Shown here: positions 47,691 to 56,448 of the stretch, one piece after another
Layout of the letters: the number at the start of each line of letters is the position of its first letter
Numbering within the stretch: the first letter of the stretch is position 1
Assembly: GCF_022180385.2 (NCBI RefSeq)
Contig: NZ_BQME02000002.1
Coordinates: 310,001-374,000, forward strand
Length of the DNA stretch: 64,000 nt
Reading direction: 5' to 3'
Source: Paenibacillus sp. L3-i20
GTDB lineage: Bacteria > Bacillota > Bacilli > Paenibacillales > Paenibacillaceae
Notes under the pieces: generated by a model
Told to the model about the DNA's origin: nothing
Database searches by the model: none
Seen by the model: only the letters and a program-made list of their open reading frames with translations
Position numbers and translations under genes: made by a program

Positions 47691-48782
47691 TTATTTGAGT
47701 CCCATCATTTCCTTGAGCTCTGCCATTTTGGTTTTCGACAGTGGAACGTTTGTTTTTAAATGATCTTCAAGTACCAAGCTATAACTATTGCGAGTAAAAG
47801 TGACTACTTCTTTTACCTTTTGCAAGTTCACTATGTAAGAACGATGACAGCGGAAGAAACCATACTTCTGCAATCTTTCTTCCAGCTCATTAATTTTGAA
47901 TGATGTCGGATACATTTCACCCTTAATGTAAAGATTCGTTTGTCCTTCGCTACTTTCAATATAATCAATTTCAGGCGGATTAAATAAAATAATTTTGTCA
48001 TTCATTCGGGTCGGAATTTTCTCGAAGTTGACGTGCGTAACGAAAGACTCTTCTTCATCTATTTCTTCCTCACTCGCTTCGCTCGGTAAATCCGCTGCGA
48101 TCTCCGTTTGTTCGTTCGGCAAAGAAGGTTGAACATCTTCAGGATCATGTACTTCGAATGCCTTTAGCCCCTTTTCATCCAAGCGATATACACTAGACGT
48201 TATACTGAGAGCTGTTTCCATGTTTCCTGTCAGCACCAAAACCGCTTTACCGCTTGCACTCAAGTCACGAATCATGCGCTGAAAAACTAGCTTCGTTTCA
48301 TTATCTACGTTTTGATCGGGCTCTTCATAAACAAACAACATAGGGTCCTGAAACAATAAGCGAGCATATTGAACTCTTCTTTTTTCGGAAGGACTTAGTT
48401 TTACTAGTCGTGTATTGGTTTTTGTTTCAAGCTTAACTTTCCGAATGACTTCATCAATAATTAGTTCTGATCCATGCAGTTTTTTGAAAAAAGTAAAATT
48501 CTCTTTGACCGTAAGCCGCTCATAGTGGCCATCATTAAGAAGTAACAGTCCCATGTGTAATAAGTACAAACTTCTATTGCTTGAAAATGTTTCTTTATTT
48601 ACATAAATATCTCCGGTCGAAATCGGCAATTTGCCCGTGAGCATAGCGATTAGCGTATTACGCACGTTCATACTCGAATACAGGGCAACAACTTCATGCT
48701 GTGCCACTTCAATATGAAAGGCTGGGAAAACCAACATATTTTCCATGTATCTTTCTAGCTCTTTAATTTGCAAAATAGCCAT
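47691..48782 (-). CDS. LytTR DNA-binding regulator fused to a degenerate ABC ATPase domain
   Basis: A 363-residue protein. Residues 1-205 follow the ABC-ATPase fold but the key motifs are lost: the Walker A position reads ALYSSMNVRNTLIAML, the signature reads LSPSEKRRVQYARLL, Walker B reads LFVYEEPDQNVD and the H-loop His is absent. An acidic linker (EEEIDEEES) leads to a LytTR domain (about 265-360) with FFRCHRSYIVNLQKV. It probably senses the adjacent ABC transporter and binds DNA. The start ATG 48782 follows AGGTGATC; an upstream in-frame start is less likely. Confidence 0.88.
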   Translation of the reverse strand: MAILQIKELERYMENMLVFPAFHIEVAQHEVVALYSSMNVRNTLIAMLTGKLPISTGDIYVNKETFSSNRSLYLLHMGLLLLNDGHYERLTVKENFTFFKKLHGSELIIDEVIRKVKLETKTNTRLVKLSPSEKRRVQYARLLFQDPMLFVYEEPDQNVDNETKLVFQRMIRDLSASGKAVLVLTGNMETALSITSSVYRLDEKGLKAFEVHDPEDVQPSLPNEQTEIAADLPSEASEEEIDEEESFVTHVNFEKIPTRMNDKIILFNPPEIDYIESSEGQTNLYIKGEMYPTSFKINELEERLQKYGFFRCHRSYIVNLQKVKEVVTFTRNSYSLVLEDHLKTNVPLSKTKMAELKEMMGLK

Positions 48783-49231
48783 ATGATCACCTGTTCTATT
48801 TATAGTTTGTGTTTTTCTATTCATTTGTCCTAGTTTATTATACATGACACGATCTCTAGGCTAAATACAAAATAAGGGAAAAAAATTTACTCTTTTTTTG
48901 GTGAACAGGACTTATGGAGTTCAAAAGATGAGTATGTAGATTCGTTCATAGATTTTTTGGTTTTTGATGCAATCTAATGCATGTGAGGAGGAGATAAGAG
49001 GGAGCTGTAATTGAATTGAATGTTTCTAAGAAACAAACATGAACGGGTGGGGAACCCGCTGTCATTATCAAGATAACTGGTCATAACAACGATTTAATGA
49101 GGCTATTACCTTTCATTTACCGAAACAGAAAGTGATAAAGGAGCTGTCTCAAAAGTATAAATACTTACTTCATGAAACAGCTCGCATGATGAAAAATGGG
49201 AGAAAATAAGGAAATGGCGGTGCTAGGGAGG

Positions 49232-50791
49232 TTATCCCTGCACCGCCATTTCTGGCTTTTGGTCTATTGCCGCCTTCTTGAGCAGATTGTGGGCGAGCGA
49301 AAGCCACCCGACCTCAAGGCTTACTTTCGGCAGGCCTCGAAGCAGAAAACGCCGGAATCCCCGGTTGTTTTTCAGTTGTCCAAATACGCTTTCCGGTTCG
49401 ATCATTCTTCGAACCGACAGCGCATACCCTTCCTCGCTCTTGAGTTTCTCGCGTATTTGTTTCTTGTAACGCAGATACTTCAGGCTCACGCTGATTTCTC
49501 GGTTTCCTTTGGCTTTTGTACAAGCCTCTTTGAGCGGACAGCCTTCGCAGTTTTCGCTTCGGTAGTGGCGCTTCCGTAACTCATATCCGCTTTCTGTCGT
49601 TTCCTTACTTTCATAGCGAAATAGTAGGTTACGCCCAGCAGCGCACGTCCATATGTCTTCGGCTTCGTCATACTGCCAGTTATCCAACTTACTGATATCT
49701 TGCTTCCACTTCTTCGATTTTTCCTTGTGGTATGTGCTGTACTTCACCACTGTTTCTAGTTGTTCGTTTTCCAAGTAAGCGTAATTTTCTTCCCCGCCGT
49801 ATCCTGCGTCCGCGATAACTGTTTTCGGTATATTTCCCAGAGTTGCTTTTACCTTCTCTAAGTGGGGCTTGAGGCAACGTGTGTCTGTCGGGCGCTGGTG
49901 CAAACTGTAGCCGATAATGAACTGGTTTTCCGTTCCGATCTGTACATTGTAGCCAGGTTTGAGCTGGCCATTACGCATGTGATCTTCTTTCATTCGCATG
50001 AAAGTAGCGTCGGTATCGGTCTTGCTGAAGCTATTACGATCTCCGAGAATCTCCTGCTGTACTTCGTATTTTTGCAAGCGGGGGAGGAGGTCTTTGCGGA
50101 TTGCCCGAACTGTTTTTTTCAATGGCTTGTCCTTAGGTTTCTCTTGTAGTTGCTCCTCTAGCTGCTTTACAGCCTCTTCCAGCTTTTCGCTGGTGATCTG
50201 TGTGGACTCGCCGAGTTCAGGAAGATCCCATCCGTGATGTTCTTGCTCTTCCTGACGCTCAGATTCTTCAATGGTAGCGAACAAAGTCTGGACTTTCTCC
50301 TGCAGCCTCGCCTTCTGTTTCACCACCGCTTTGCCCCAGACAAACGTATAGCGATTGGCGTTAGCTTCAATCTTGGTTCCGTCGACAAAGTAATGTTCAA
50401 GCCGCACGTATTTCTCCTCAGCCAGAAATTGTAGAACGGCGGTGAAGACGGTCTCGAGCACCGTCTTCATACGTTCAGAACGGAAACGGTTGATGGTGCG
50501 AAAGTCCGGCTGTTGTCTGCCTGCAATCCACATAAACATGACGTTTTCACGGACCGCTTTAGCGATTTGTCGAGACGAGTAGATCCGCTGGGTGTAGGCA
50601 TAAACAATAACTTTGGTGAGCATTTTGGGGTGGTAGCTATCTCGGCCGCCACCAGGGTATGCGGAGGCAAAGATCCTGTCGCTAAGTCGGTTCACAGCGG
50701 CATTTACAATACGCACGAGGTGATTTTGAGGAATGTCATCCTCCAAATCCATTGGCAGGGTAAGTTGGTCCATGGTATATTGAATGTACAA
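49232..50791 (-). CDS. IS1182-family transposase
   Basis: A 519-residue DDE transposase: a DUF772 N-terminal domain (SYHPKMLTKVIVYAYTQRIYSS in part, MFMWIAGRQQPDFRTINRF) followed by a DDE domain with FVDGTKIEAN, VIADAGYGGEENYAYLEN and the C-terminal zinc-like CEGCPLKEAC region, then the conserved ESVFGQLKNNRGFRRF. The frame is intact. The start is TTG 50791 with AGGAG eight bases upstream; the ribosome binding site lies in a stem. Confidence 0.93.
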   Translation of the reverse strand: MYIQYTMDQLTLPMDLEDDIPQNHLVRIVNAAVNRLSDRIFASAYPGGGRDSYHPKMLTKVIVYAYTQRIYSSRQIAKAVRENVMFMWIAGRQQPDFRTINRFRSERMKTVLETVFTAVLQFLAEEKYVRLEHYFVDGTKIEANANRYTFVWGKAVVKQKARLQEKVQTLFATIEESERQEEQEHHGWDLPELGESTQITSEKLEEAVKQLEEQLQEKPKDKPLKKTVRAIRKDLLPRLQKYEVQQEILGDRNSFSKTDTDATFMRMKEDHMRNGQLKPGYNVQIGTENQFIIGYSLHQRPTDTRCLKPHLEKVKATLGNIPKTVIADAGYGGEENYAYLENEQLETVVKYSTYHKEKSKKWKQDISKLDNWQYDEAEDIWTCAAGRNLLFRYESKETTESGYELRKRHYRSENCEGCPLKEACTKAKGNREISVSLKYLRYKKQIREKLKSEEGYALSVRRMIEPESVFGQLKNNRGFRRFLLRGLPKVSLEVGWLSLAHNLLKKAAIDQKPEMAVQG

Positions 50792-50853
50792 AGAAATCGC
50801 TCCTTTTGGAATGGTTGGGTGGTACCTCCATTTTACCAAAAAGCGATTTCTTT
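50790..50853. repeat. Inverted repeat sequestering the transposase ribosome binding site
   Basis: AAAGAAATCGCT (50790-50801) and AGCGATTTCTTT (50842-50853) pair perfectly; the stem continues with TTTTGG/CCAAAA after a two-base bulge. In the minus-strand mRNA the AAAAGGAG site and the TTG start fall in the 3' arm. Such a structure limits translation from read-through transcripts. Confidence 0.65.
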
Positions 50854-50935
50854 TTGTTTATTCAGAACAAAAAAAGCTGTCCCTCAGGTCACTTTATGAC
50901 CTTTTGGGACAGCCCCTTTATACATCAAAAACTTA

Positions 50936-51643
50936 TTAGATTGAAATAACTGTATCGAGAGCAACTTCCATCATATCATTGAATGTACTTTGACGTTCCG
51001 CCGAAGTTGTTTCTTCGCCAGTAAGCAAGTGATCGCTCACTGTCAAAATTGTCAATGCGTTTACGCCGTATTTAGCTGCCAATGTGTAAAGTGCTGTTGT
51101 TTCCATTTCTACACCCAAAACGCCGTAATCCATCAGTTTCTGAACAACTGACTTGTCGTCGCGGTAGAAAGAATCGGAACAGAAGACGTTACCCACATGC
51201 AATTTCAAACCTTTAGCAATACCGCGCTCATACGCCTCTTTGAGCAAGGAGAAGCTGCCGATCGGTGAGAAGTCATAGCCGCCAAATACATGACGATTAA
51301 CGCTAGAATCGGTACAAACTGCTTGTGCCAAGATTACTTCACGAACATGTACGCTTTCCTGCATAGCGCCACAAGTTCCTACGCGCACCAAGTTTTTTAC
51401 GCCGTAATCACGAATCAATTCATTCACATAAATACTGATAGAAGGGACGCCCATGCCTGTCCCCTGTACGGAGATGCGCTTTCCTTTATACGTACCAGTA
51501 AAGCCTAACATGCCTCTGACTTCGTTATAACAGATGACATCTTCCAAATACGTATCAGCAATATATTTAGCTCTTAGTGGATCTCCCGGCAATAAAATTG
51601 TTTCTGCAATTTGGCCTTGCTCTGCTCCGATATGAACACTCAT
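50936..51643 (-). CDS. deoD: Purine-nucleoside phosphorylase
   Basis: A 235-residue hexameric-type phosphorylase that splits purine nucleosides with phosphate. Motifs are [50 protein letters not shown] and [12 protein letters not shown] (catalytic Asp). The upstream ATG (51649) is too close to GGAG; ATG 51643 has seven-base spacing. It follows nupC on the same strand, so nucleoside uptake and breakdown are co-encoded. Confidence 0.95.
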   Translation of the reverse strand: MSVHIGAEQGQIAETILLPGDPLRAKYIADTYLEDVICYNEVRGMLGFTGTYKGKRISVQGTGMGVPSISIYVNELIRDYGVKNLVRVGTCGAMQESVHVREVILAQAVCTDSSVNRHVFGGYDFSPIGSFSLLKEAYERGIAKGLKLHVGNVFCSDSFYRDDKSVVQKLMDYGVLGVEMETTALYTLAAKYGVNALTILTVSDHLLTGEETTSAERQSTFNDMMEVALDTVISI

Positions 51644-51733
51644 GAACATTCTCCTTCAAAAATAGATAGTTTAGAAGCCTGTATATTTTAATTCATTCAT
51701 CGCATCAGTGCAAATGATTTTAACTTCGTGTTG

Positions 51734-52915
51734 TTATTTAATAAATAATCCTGCAATGATAGCAGACAAAACGCTAACCAAAGTTGCTCCATACAATAGC
51801 TTCAATCCGAAACGAGCAACAACGTTACCTTGTTTCTCATGCAATCCTTTTACAGCACCGGCGATAATACCGATCGATGAGAAGTTAGCAAATGAAACGA
51901 GAAACACGGATACGATTCCGACAGCGCGCGCAGACAGATCAGGGTATTTCGCTATTTCAGTCATAGCAACGAACTCATTGGCAACCATTTTCGTAGCCAT
52001 AATACTTCCCGCATCGACTGCATCTTTCCATGGAACACCCATAATAAAAGCGAATGGTGCAAACAGATAACCGAGTAATTCTTGGAACGAAATACCGAAA
52101 ATTCCGTCGAAAAGCCCATTAATCAGTGCGATCATTGCAATAAAACCAACCAACATCGCTGCAACGATGATTGCAACTTTGAAACCGTCCAATATATATT
52201 CACCCAATACTTCGAAAAACGATTGTTTCTCTTCATCTTGCACTTCCAAAATATCTTCCGATTCCTCGACTTTATAAGGATTCAGAATGGAAGCGATGAT
52301 GAAACCACCAAACAAATTAAGCACAAGCGCGGTAACAACATATTTAGGATCAAGTATTTGCATGTATGCGCCAACTATCGACATCGATACAGTGGACATT
52401 GCTGAAGCACATAATGTATACAGTCGGTGCTTAGGCAACATCCCCATCTGTTTTTTGACTGAAATAAACACTTCGGATTGCCCCAAAATAGCTGAAGCTA
52501 CCGCATTATAGGATTCTAACTTTCCCATACCGTTTATTTTACTCAAGAGAAGACCGATATATTTAACGATGAACGGCAACACTTTGATATATTGCAATAT
52601 ACCGATAAGCGCTGAAATGAACACAATCGGGAGTAGGACAGATAAGAAGAATGAGAATTGTCCTTCATTAAGAAGACCGCCAAATACAAACACGATTCCC
52701 GTATTAGCGTATTCAAGCAATTTTTCAAACAAACCAGAGAAACCTTTAATTAAAACAGTACCTGCAACAGTGTTTAATAAAACAAACGCTAGAATTACCT
52801 GCAAGATAATCATAATCGCTATTGGTTTATAGCGAATGTCTTTTTTCTTATTGCTGGCAACGTAAGATAGCCCTAGAACAACAAGTAGGCCGAGTAAAGC
52901 GATTAAAAATTTCAT
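51734..52915 (-). CDS. nupC: Concentrative nucleoside transporter
   Basis: A 393-residue CNT-family symporter with about eight to ten membrane segments. It has the family signature region [14 protein letters not shown] and the later [15 protein letters not shown] and GFANFSS-like [14 protein letters not shown]. It imports nucleosides with protons or sodium. ATG 52915 follows AGGAGAATGCACC. It is the first gene of the nupC-deoD unit, with a cre-like site upstream. Confidence 0.95.
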   Translation of the reverse strand: MKFLIALLGLLVVLGLSYVASNKKKDIRYKPIAIMIILQVILAFVLLNTVAGTVLIKGFSGLFEKLLEYANTGIVFVFGGLLNEGQFSFFLSVLLPIVFISALIGILQYIKVLPFIVKYIGLLLSKINGMGKLESYNAVASAILGQSEVFISVKKQMGMLPKHRLYTLCASAMSTVSMSIVGAYMQILDPKYVVTALVLNLFGGFIIASILNPYKVEESEDILEVQDEEKQSFFEVLGEYILDGFKVAIIVAAMLVGFIAMIALINGLFDGIFGISFQELLGYLFAPFAFIMGVPWKDAVDAGSIMATKMVANEFVAMTEIAKYPDLSARAVGIVSVFLVSFANFSSIGIIAGAVKGLHEKQGNVVARFGLKLLYGATLVSVLSAIIAGLFIK

Positions 52916-52958
52916 GGTGCATTCTCCTAGCTGATTATAGTAGTTCATGATGCATTCC

Positions 52959-52973
52959 TGTAAAGCGCTTACA
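52959..52973 (-). promoter_or_regulatory. cre-like site upstream of nupC
   Basis: TGTAAAGCGCTTACA is close to the CcpA consensus but has one extra base between the half-sites. It is 44 bases before the nupC start, so carbon catabolite control is plausible. Confidence 0.4.
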
Positions 52974-52984
52974 ACACGTCGGCG

Positions 52985-53341
52985 TTCATTCATGACTATG
53001 TTACTATACCACCTCGGCACGGAGTAGCATACTTGTATATTTTTACAATGTCATAGTCCGAATTCGTCGAATATACAGAACATTTTGCACCTTTTAGAAG
53101 TATCCCTCTTAATGTACCCAATATATACTCATGTTCAAACAGCCAGTTATATTATTTGGAGAAACTGTTTAGTTTGTTCCGGATATGTGTAGCTATTTAA
53201 AACGTTTTAAAATATGGTGCATATTTCCTTGCGTCTTTTTGCCCTACTTGTCCATCTAACCTATGTAAACTTCATGAAGCGCACAAAACAATGGTGGTCA
53301 ACAATAAAACAAGGCATTAAGCCAAAGAGGAGAATATTTAA
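52985..53341. other. Intergenic region between nupC and the Gmad2 gene
   Basis: About 350 bases, AT-rich, without a convincing reading frame. It must hold the start sites of the two divergent genes (nupC on minus and the Gmad2 gene on plus). I see no clear riboswitch or terminator. GAGGAGAATATTTA just before 53342 is the ribosome binding site of the next gene. Confidence 0.5.
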
Positions 53342-54106
53342 ATGAATAAAACAGCTATCGCTACAATCGTTGCAAGTGTCATCGCAGGGACGTCATGTTT
53401 TGGATATTTTACAAATGTAACTATAGATCGTAATGTTGATCGGATTAAACAAATTGACACACATCAGCAAGTAAAACAACCAATTGCAAATGAATCTAAC
53501 TCATTCCGCAACATCAAGGTAACAAGTCAAAGTGTTGCATTTGTTATTAAAGGTGAGGCGAGTGTATTTGAAGGAACATTCCACTATACAGTCAAGCAAG
53601 GCGAAAAAGTTATTGTAGAAAACTTCGGAACTGCATCTATAGGTGGACCTGAGTGGGGTAAAGTAGAGCAACAAATTAATATTCCATGGAACAAGATGTC
53701 CGGTCATTCCCCGCTTACGATTGAACTATACGAAATAGATCAAGAGAGCGGACAAAAAGTAAGAGTCATGCAAATTCCGTTAACAATTGGCTCGGATAGT
53801 AATAGTTACAAAAATGAATCATTCCGCAACATAACAGTAGCTCCTGTATCGTTTGAATACTCAATAAAGGGAGAAGCGAGATTGCACGAAGGAACATTCA
53901 ATTATGACGTAAAACAAGGCGTAAAAAAAATAGCTAGCGGTTTTGGAACGTCTTCGATTGGTGCACCGGATTGGGGGCAATTGGAACAAAAAATAACGAT
54001 TCCTTTGGAAAGTTTTTCTGGAGATCAACCGATCACACTAGAACTATATTCAATTGATCAAGAAAGCGGCAAAGCAGTTGATACAAAAGTAATCATGTTA
54101 AAGTAA
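53342..54106 (+). CDS. Secreted protein with two tandem Gmad2 immunoglobulin-like domains
   Basis: A 254-residue protein. The N-terminal 25 residues are hydrophobic (signal peptide or anchor). Two homologous domains follow, about residues 57-145 and 160-253, both beginning SFRNI and containing FVIKGEA/YSIKGEA, FEGTF/HEGTF and EWGKVEQ/DWGQLEQ. This is the Gmad2 fold found in spore germination and cell-wall proteins. The ligand is unknown. A strong terminator follows. The gene stands just before an ECF sigma operon and may be one of its targets. Confidence 0.8.
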   Translation: MNKTAIATIVASVIAGTSCFGYFTNVTIDRNVDRIKQIDTHQQVKQPIANESNSFRNIKVTSQSVAFVIKGEASVFEGTFHYTVKQGEKVIVENFGTASIGGPEWGKVEQQINIPWNKMSGHSPLTIELYEIDQESGQKVRVMQIPLTIGSDSNSYKNESFRNITVAPVSFEYSIKGEARLHEGTFNYDVKQGVKKIASGFGTSSIGAPDWGQLEQKITIPLESFSGDQPITLELYSIDQESGKAVDTKVIMLK

Positions 54107-54118
54107 TGGGCTTAGCTT

Positions 54119-54146
54119 AGCGGCGTTGCAAAACGCCGCTTTTATT
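54119..54146 (+). terminator. Terminator after the Gmad2 gene
   Basis: AGCGGCGTT and AACGCCGCT form a nine-bp stem with a four-base loop (54119-54140), followed by TTTATT. Confidence 0.85.
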
Positions 54147-54249
54147 ACGTTGTAAGATTACTGCTTTTAATAAGTTAGTGGATAGTTTAGAGCTATAAAG
54201 GTGATGTTAAAGGGATATATTTCTAATTGATAGGGGGTTTTTCAAAATT

Positions 54250-54768
54250 GTGAATGAGACCGAGTTGGTGAAAAAAGCGATAGCTGGAGATGTAGAAAGT
54301 TTCTCAGAGCTTATCGTAAGTCGCAGGGAACGGCTTTATCGAATTGCATACACCTATGTACGAAACAAGGAGGATGCACTAGAAATAGTACAAGAGACCG
54401 TTTATCGAGCTATGATTTCCGTCCAAACTGTTCGCGAGCCAAAGTACTTTAACACATGGCTGACGAAAATTGCAGTCAACAACGCACTTGATTATATCCG
54501 TAAAGCCAAAAAAACGGTTTATATAGACAATGATTATGAAGCAGGTTACGTCCCGGAGCGGACCGAAGAACATATCGATTTACATAAAGCATTGGATACT
54601 CTCGACGAAAAGGCAAAAACAATTATCGTTCTTCGTTATTTCGAAGATTTGTCTTTAAATGATATTTCAGACATTGTTGGCTCGCCGCTCAGTACAGTGA
54701 AATCGATTATTTACAGATCACTAGCAAAATTAAATATTGAATTAAAGGATGGTGATGACGATGAGTAA
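54250..54768 (+). CDS. ECF-family RNA polymerase sigma factor
   Basis: A 172-residue sigma factor. Region 2 includes YTYVRNKEDALEIVQETVYRA and the DNA-opening stretch FNTWLTKIAVNNALDYIRK (in part); region 4 has LSLNDISDIVGSPLSTVKSIIYR in part. It resembles the SigW/SigV-type envelope stress sigmas. The start is GTG 54250 after a GATAGGGGGTTT stretch. The next gene, overlapping by eight bases, encodes a membrane partner, the typical sigma/anti-sigma pairing. Confidence 0.92.
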   Translation: MNETELVKKAIAGDVESFSELIVSRRERLYRIAYTYVRNKEDALEIVQETVYRAMISVQTVREPKYFNTWLTKIAVNNALDYIRKAKKTVYIDNDYEAGYVPERTEEHIDLHKALDTLDEKAKTIIVLRYFEDLSLNDISDIVGSPLSTVKSIIYRSLAKLNIELKDGDDDE

Positions 54769-55708
54769 TGATATGGAGCGGTTAAAAAAATCGTATGCAG
54801 AAATAGAAATACCAACCGAGCTGGCTGCTGTTACGGATGCGGCAATAAAACGTGGTAAGTTGGAGCAAAAGCGTAGAAAAAAAGCAGGAAAAAGCCGCTG
54901 GATAAAGTATGTTGGTGCTAGCGTCGCAAGTTTATTCATCTTATTTACAGTGAGCATTAATACAATGCCAGCTTTCGCAAGTAGTCTGGAACAAATACCG
55001 GGACTAGGTGCATTAGTTCGGACTTTGCAATTTAACAATGGGAGCGCAGGGGGTGGAGTAGATACGGACAGCACTGATATCAATCTGATTTCACTGCAGA
55101 AGAAGGGGGAATCTGAGGAAATTGTGATCAATTTCCAGAAAAGTAATGAAGCTCAGCAAATCGTCAACTCGTTTGGTGTAAAGTATAGTGAATATCCGAA
55201 TACGATGTCCTTTACGATTGGCGGCGCAAGAAAATTTTCTGCGGAGAAGGATCTAGCGCTACTTAAGAAAAGTGGATTAATTATGGATGCCTATCAAGTA
55301 ATGTCGCTTGATGATTCACTTATTCGGTTTAATATAACCTTCAATCAAAATGTACGCTTTGAGGTAAAAGAATATAAGGAGCCGGCGCAAGTTATCGTTA
55401 CACTTACAGCTGGACCTTCGGAGACGAGTGAAATTCCAGTCTACTCTGTTCGCACCATTTCTTCTCCTTACGGGGATATTCAAGGTAATTATGAAGAGTT
55501 GTTGTTTGGGCTGGAAAGTGTTCGTACGTTGAAGGACGATAAAGGTAATTACTTTGTGGAGGCAGCATATTTTAAAACAGAAGCTGAAGCATTGACCAAG
55601 CTGACACAAATAAAAGAAGCGTATAGCTTTAAGGATAATATTTTATTTATTGAACGAAGAGAGCCGCTGCAAATTCCTGCAACGACTGCGGAGCACAATA
55701 CAAAGTAG
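54761..55708 (+). CDS. Membrane anti-sigma factor (DUF4179-like)
   Basis: A 315-residue protein. The N-terminal 45 residues are charged and cytoplasmic (ERLKKSYAEIEIPTEL, then a run of Lys/Arg), followed by one membrane helix (about residues 47-68) ending FASSLEQIPGLG and a large extracellular domain with a DUF4179-type start. It likely holds the ECF sigma inactive until an envelope signal. The ATG at 54761 is preferred to 54749 or 54755 because GGTGA lies upstream; the choice hardly changes the protein. Confidence 0.8.
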   Translation: MSNDMERLKKSYAEIEIPTELAAVTDAAIKRGKLEQKRRKKAGKSRWIKYVGASVASLFILFTVSINTMPAFASSLEQIPGLGALVRTLQFNNGSAGGGVDTDSTDINLISLQKKGESEEIVINFQKSNEAQQIVNSFGVKYSEYPNTMSFTIGGARKFSAEKDLALLKKSGLIMDAYQVMSLDDSLIRFNITFNQNVRFEVKEYKEPAQVIVTLTAGPSETSEIPVYSVRTISSPYGDIQGNYEELLFGLESVRTLKDDKGNYFVEAAYFKTEAEALTKLTQIKEAYSFKDNILFIERREPLQIPATTAEHNTK

Positions 55709-55730
55709 TTTTACAAAAGTTCGTTATAAA

Positions 55731-55775
55731 AAGCAATGGATTGTACGCAGGAACACACAATCCATTGCTTTATTT
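55731..55775 (+). terminator. Terminator of the ECF sigma operon
   Basis: AAGCAATGGATTGT (55731-55744) pairs perfectly with ACAATCCATTGCTT (55757-55770) over 14 bp, followed by TATTT. Confidence 0.85.
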
Positions 55776-56036
55776 AAGTTGTACATTTTTATCTTTATCA
55801 TTACCTTGATCATCTTCTATTTCTTTTTTATGCTTCCATCATGAAATAGTAGTAATTTGGTTAGCGTGTTTACGATCAGCATCAAGTGCGTGGATGATAG
55901 ATGTTAGCTCGAGCTCCTTGAAATCTTGATCCGAAAATATAAAGGGATTTCCAAACGTCTTAGAGGGATAAAGTAGATTAATAGCATCAGTGTCCAATGT
56001 CCATGATGAGAATGAGTATATAGTGAGGAACATATA

Positions 56037-56064
56037 CAAAAAAGAAAACCCGCAATATGCGGGT
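56037..56064 (-). terminator. Terminator of the yjfB gene
   Basis: On the minus strand ACCCGCA and TGCGGGT flank a three-base loop, followed by TTTTCTTTTTT. Confidence 0.8.
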
Positions 56065-56071
56065 CCCATCA

Positions 56072-56248
56072 TTACACGCGTAGATCAATACTTTGTCCAC
56101 GGTTAGGATCAAGATTTTCATTGATCATTTGTACTAACTGTTGACCTTGCTGTTCAGCTTGTCCTTTTGCCATGCTGAGCACTTTAAGCCCTACTGCTTG
56201 TGATAAGGCTGACTGACTCTTTAACATTGATAGCGCTGCAATATCCAA
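56072..56248 (-). CDS. yjfB: YjfB-family putative motility protein
   Basis: A 58-residue protein of the YjfB family: it begins DIAALSMLKSQSALSQAV and ends DPNRGQSIDLRV. Family members are linked to motility genes by co-occurrence, with no biochemical role known to me. The start is TTG 56248, which lies eight bases after AAGGGGG; a GTG three codons upstream would overlap that site. It has its own terminator. Confidence 0.85.
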   Translation of the reverse strand: MDIAALSMLKSQSALSQAVGLKVLSMAKGQAEQQGQQLVQMINENLDPNRGQSIDLRV

Positions 56249-56448
56249 ATGAGACACCCCCTTGGTAGTTGTATCGGTTTTTTAATGATAAATGGTTAAT
56301 GAGTGAGATGTTATTTATTACGAAAGATCGAAGATTAATTTTTTTGCTGAAACTTAAAATATAACAAAGGAAAAATGAGGAATGATGTAGAAATTTGTGT
56401 TAACAGATTTAAATGCGAATAGAAGAGAATAAATGAGAAGAGGGAATT

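Larger units (their letters stand above)
49135..50921. mobile_element. IS1182-family insertion sequence, complete
   Basis: Imperfect terminal inverted repeats of about 21 bp: left 49135-49155 (ATAAAGGAGCTGTCTCAAAAG) shown here in part as GGAGCTGTCTCAAAAG, right 50901-50921 as GGGGCTGTCCCAAAAG on the minus strand. They enclose one transposase gene. Each end carries a subterminal hairpin; at the right GCTGTCCC...GGGACAGC contains an inner AGGTCA/TGACCT. No clear target duplication is seen; the outer ATAAA/TTTAT could be part of the repeats or of the target. The right end lies 15 bases after the deoD stop codon. Confidence 0.85.

Noticed and set aside
49040..49062. ACGGGTGGGGAACCCG-like stretch resembling the core of a c-di-AMP (ydaO) riboswitch
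   Set aside because: The other conserved parts (GGGGTGAAT core and the closing pseudoknot) are missing in the flanking 200 bases, and no osmotic or cell-wall gene follows, so it is probably chance.
55839..56072. Minus-strand frame of 77 codons
   Set aside because: Its N-terminal part runs through the yjfB terminator, it has no ribosome binding site or recognisable motif. It may be a remnant; not called.
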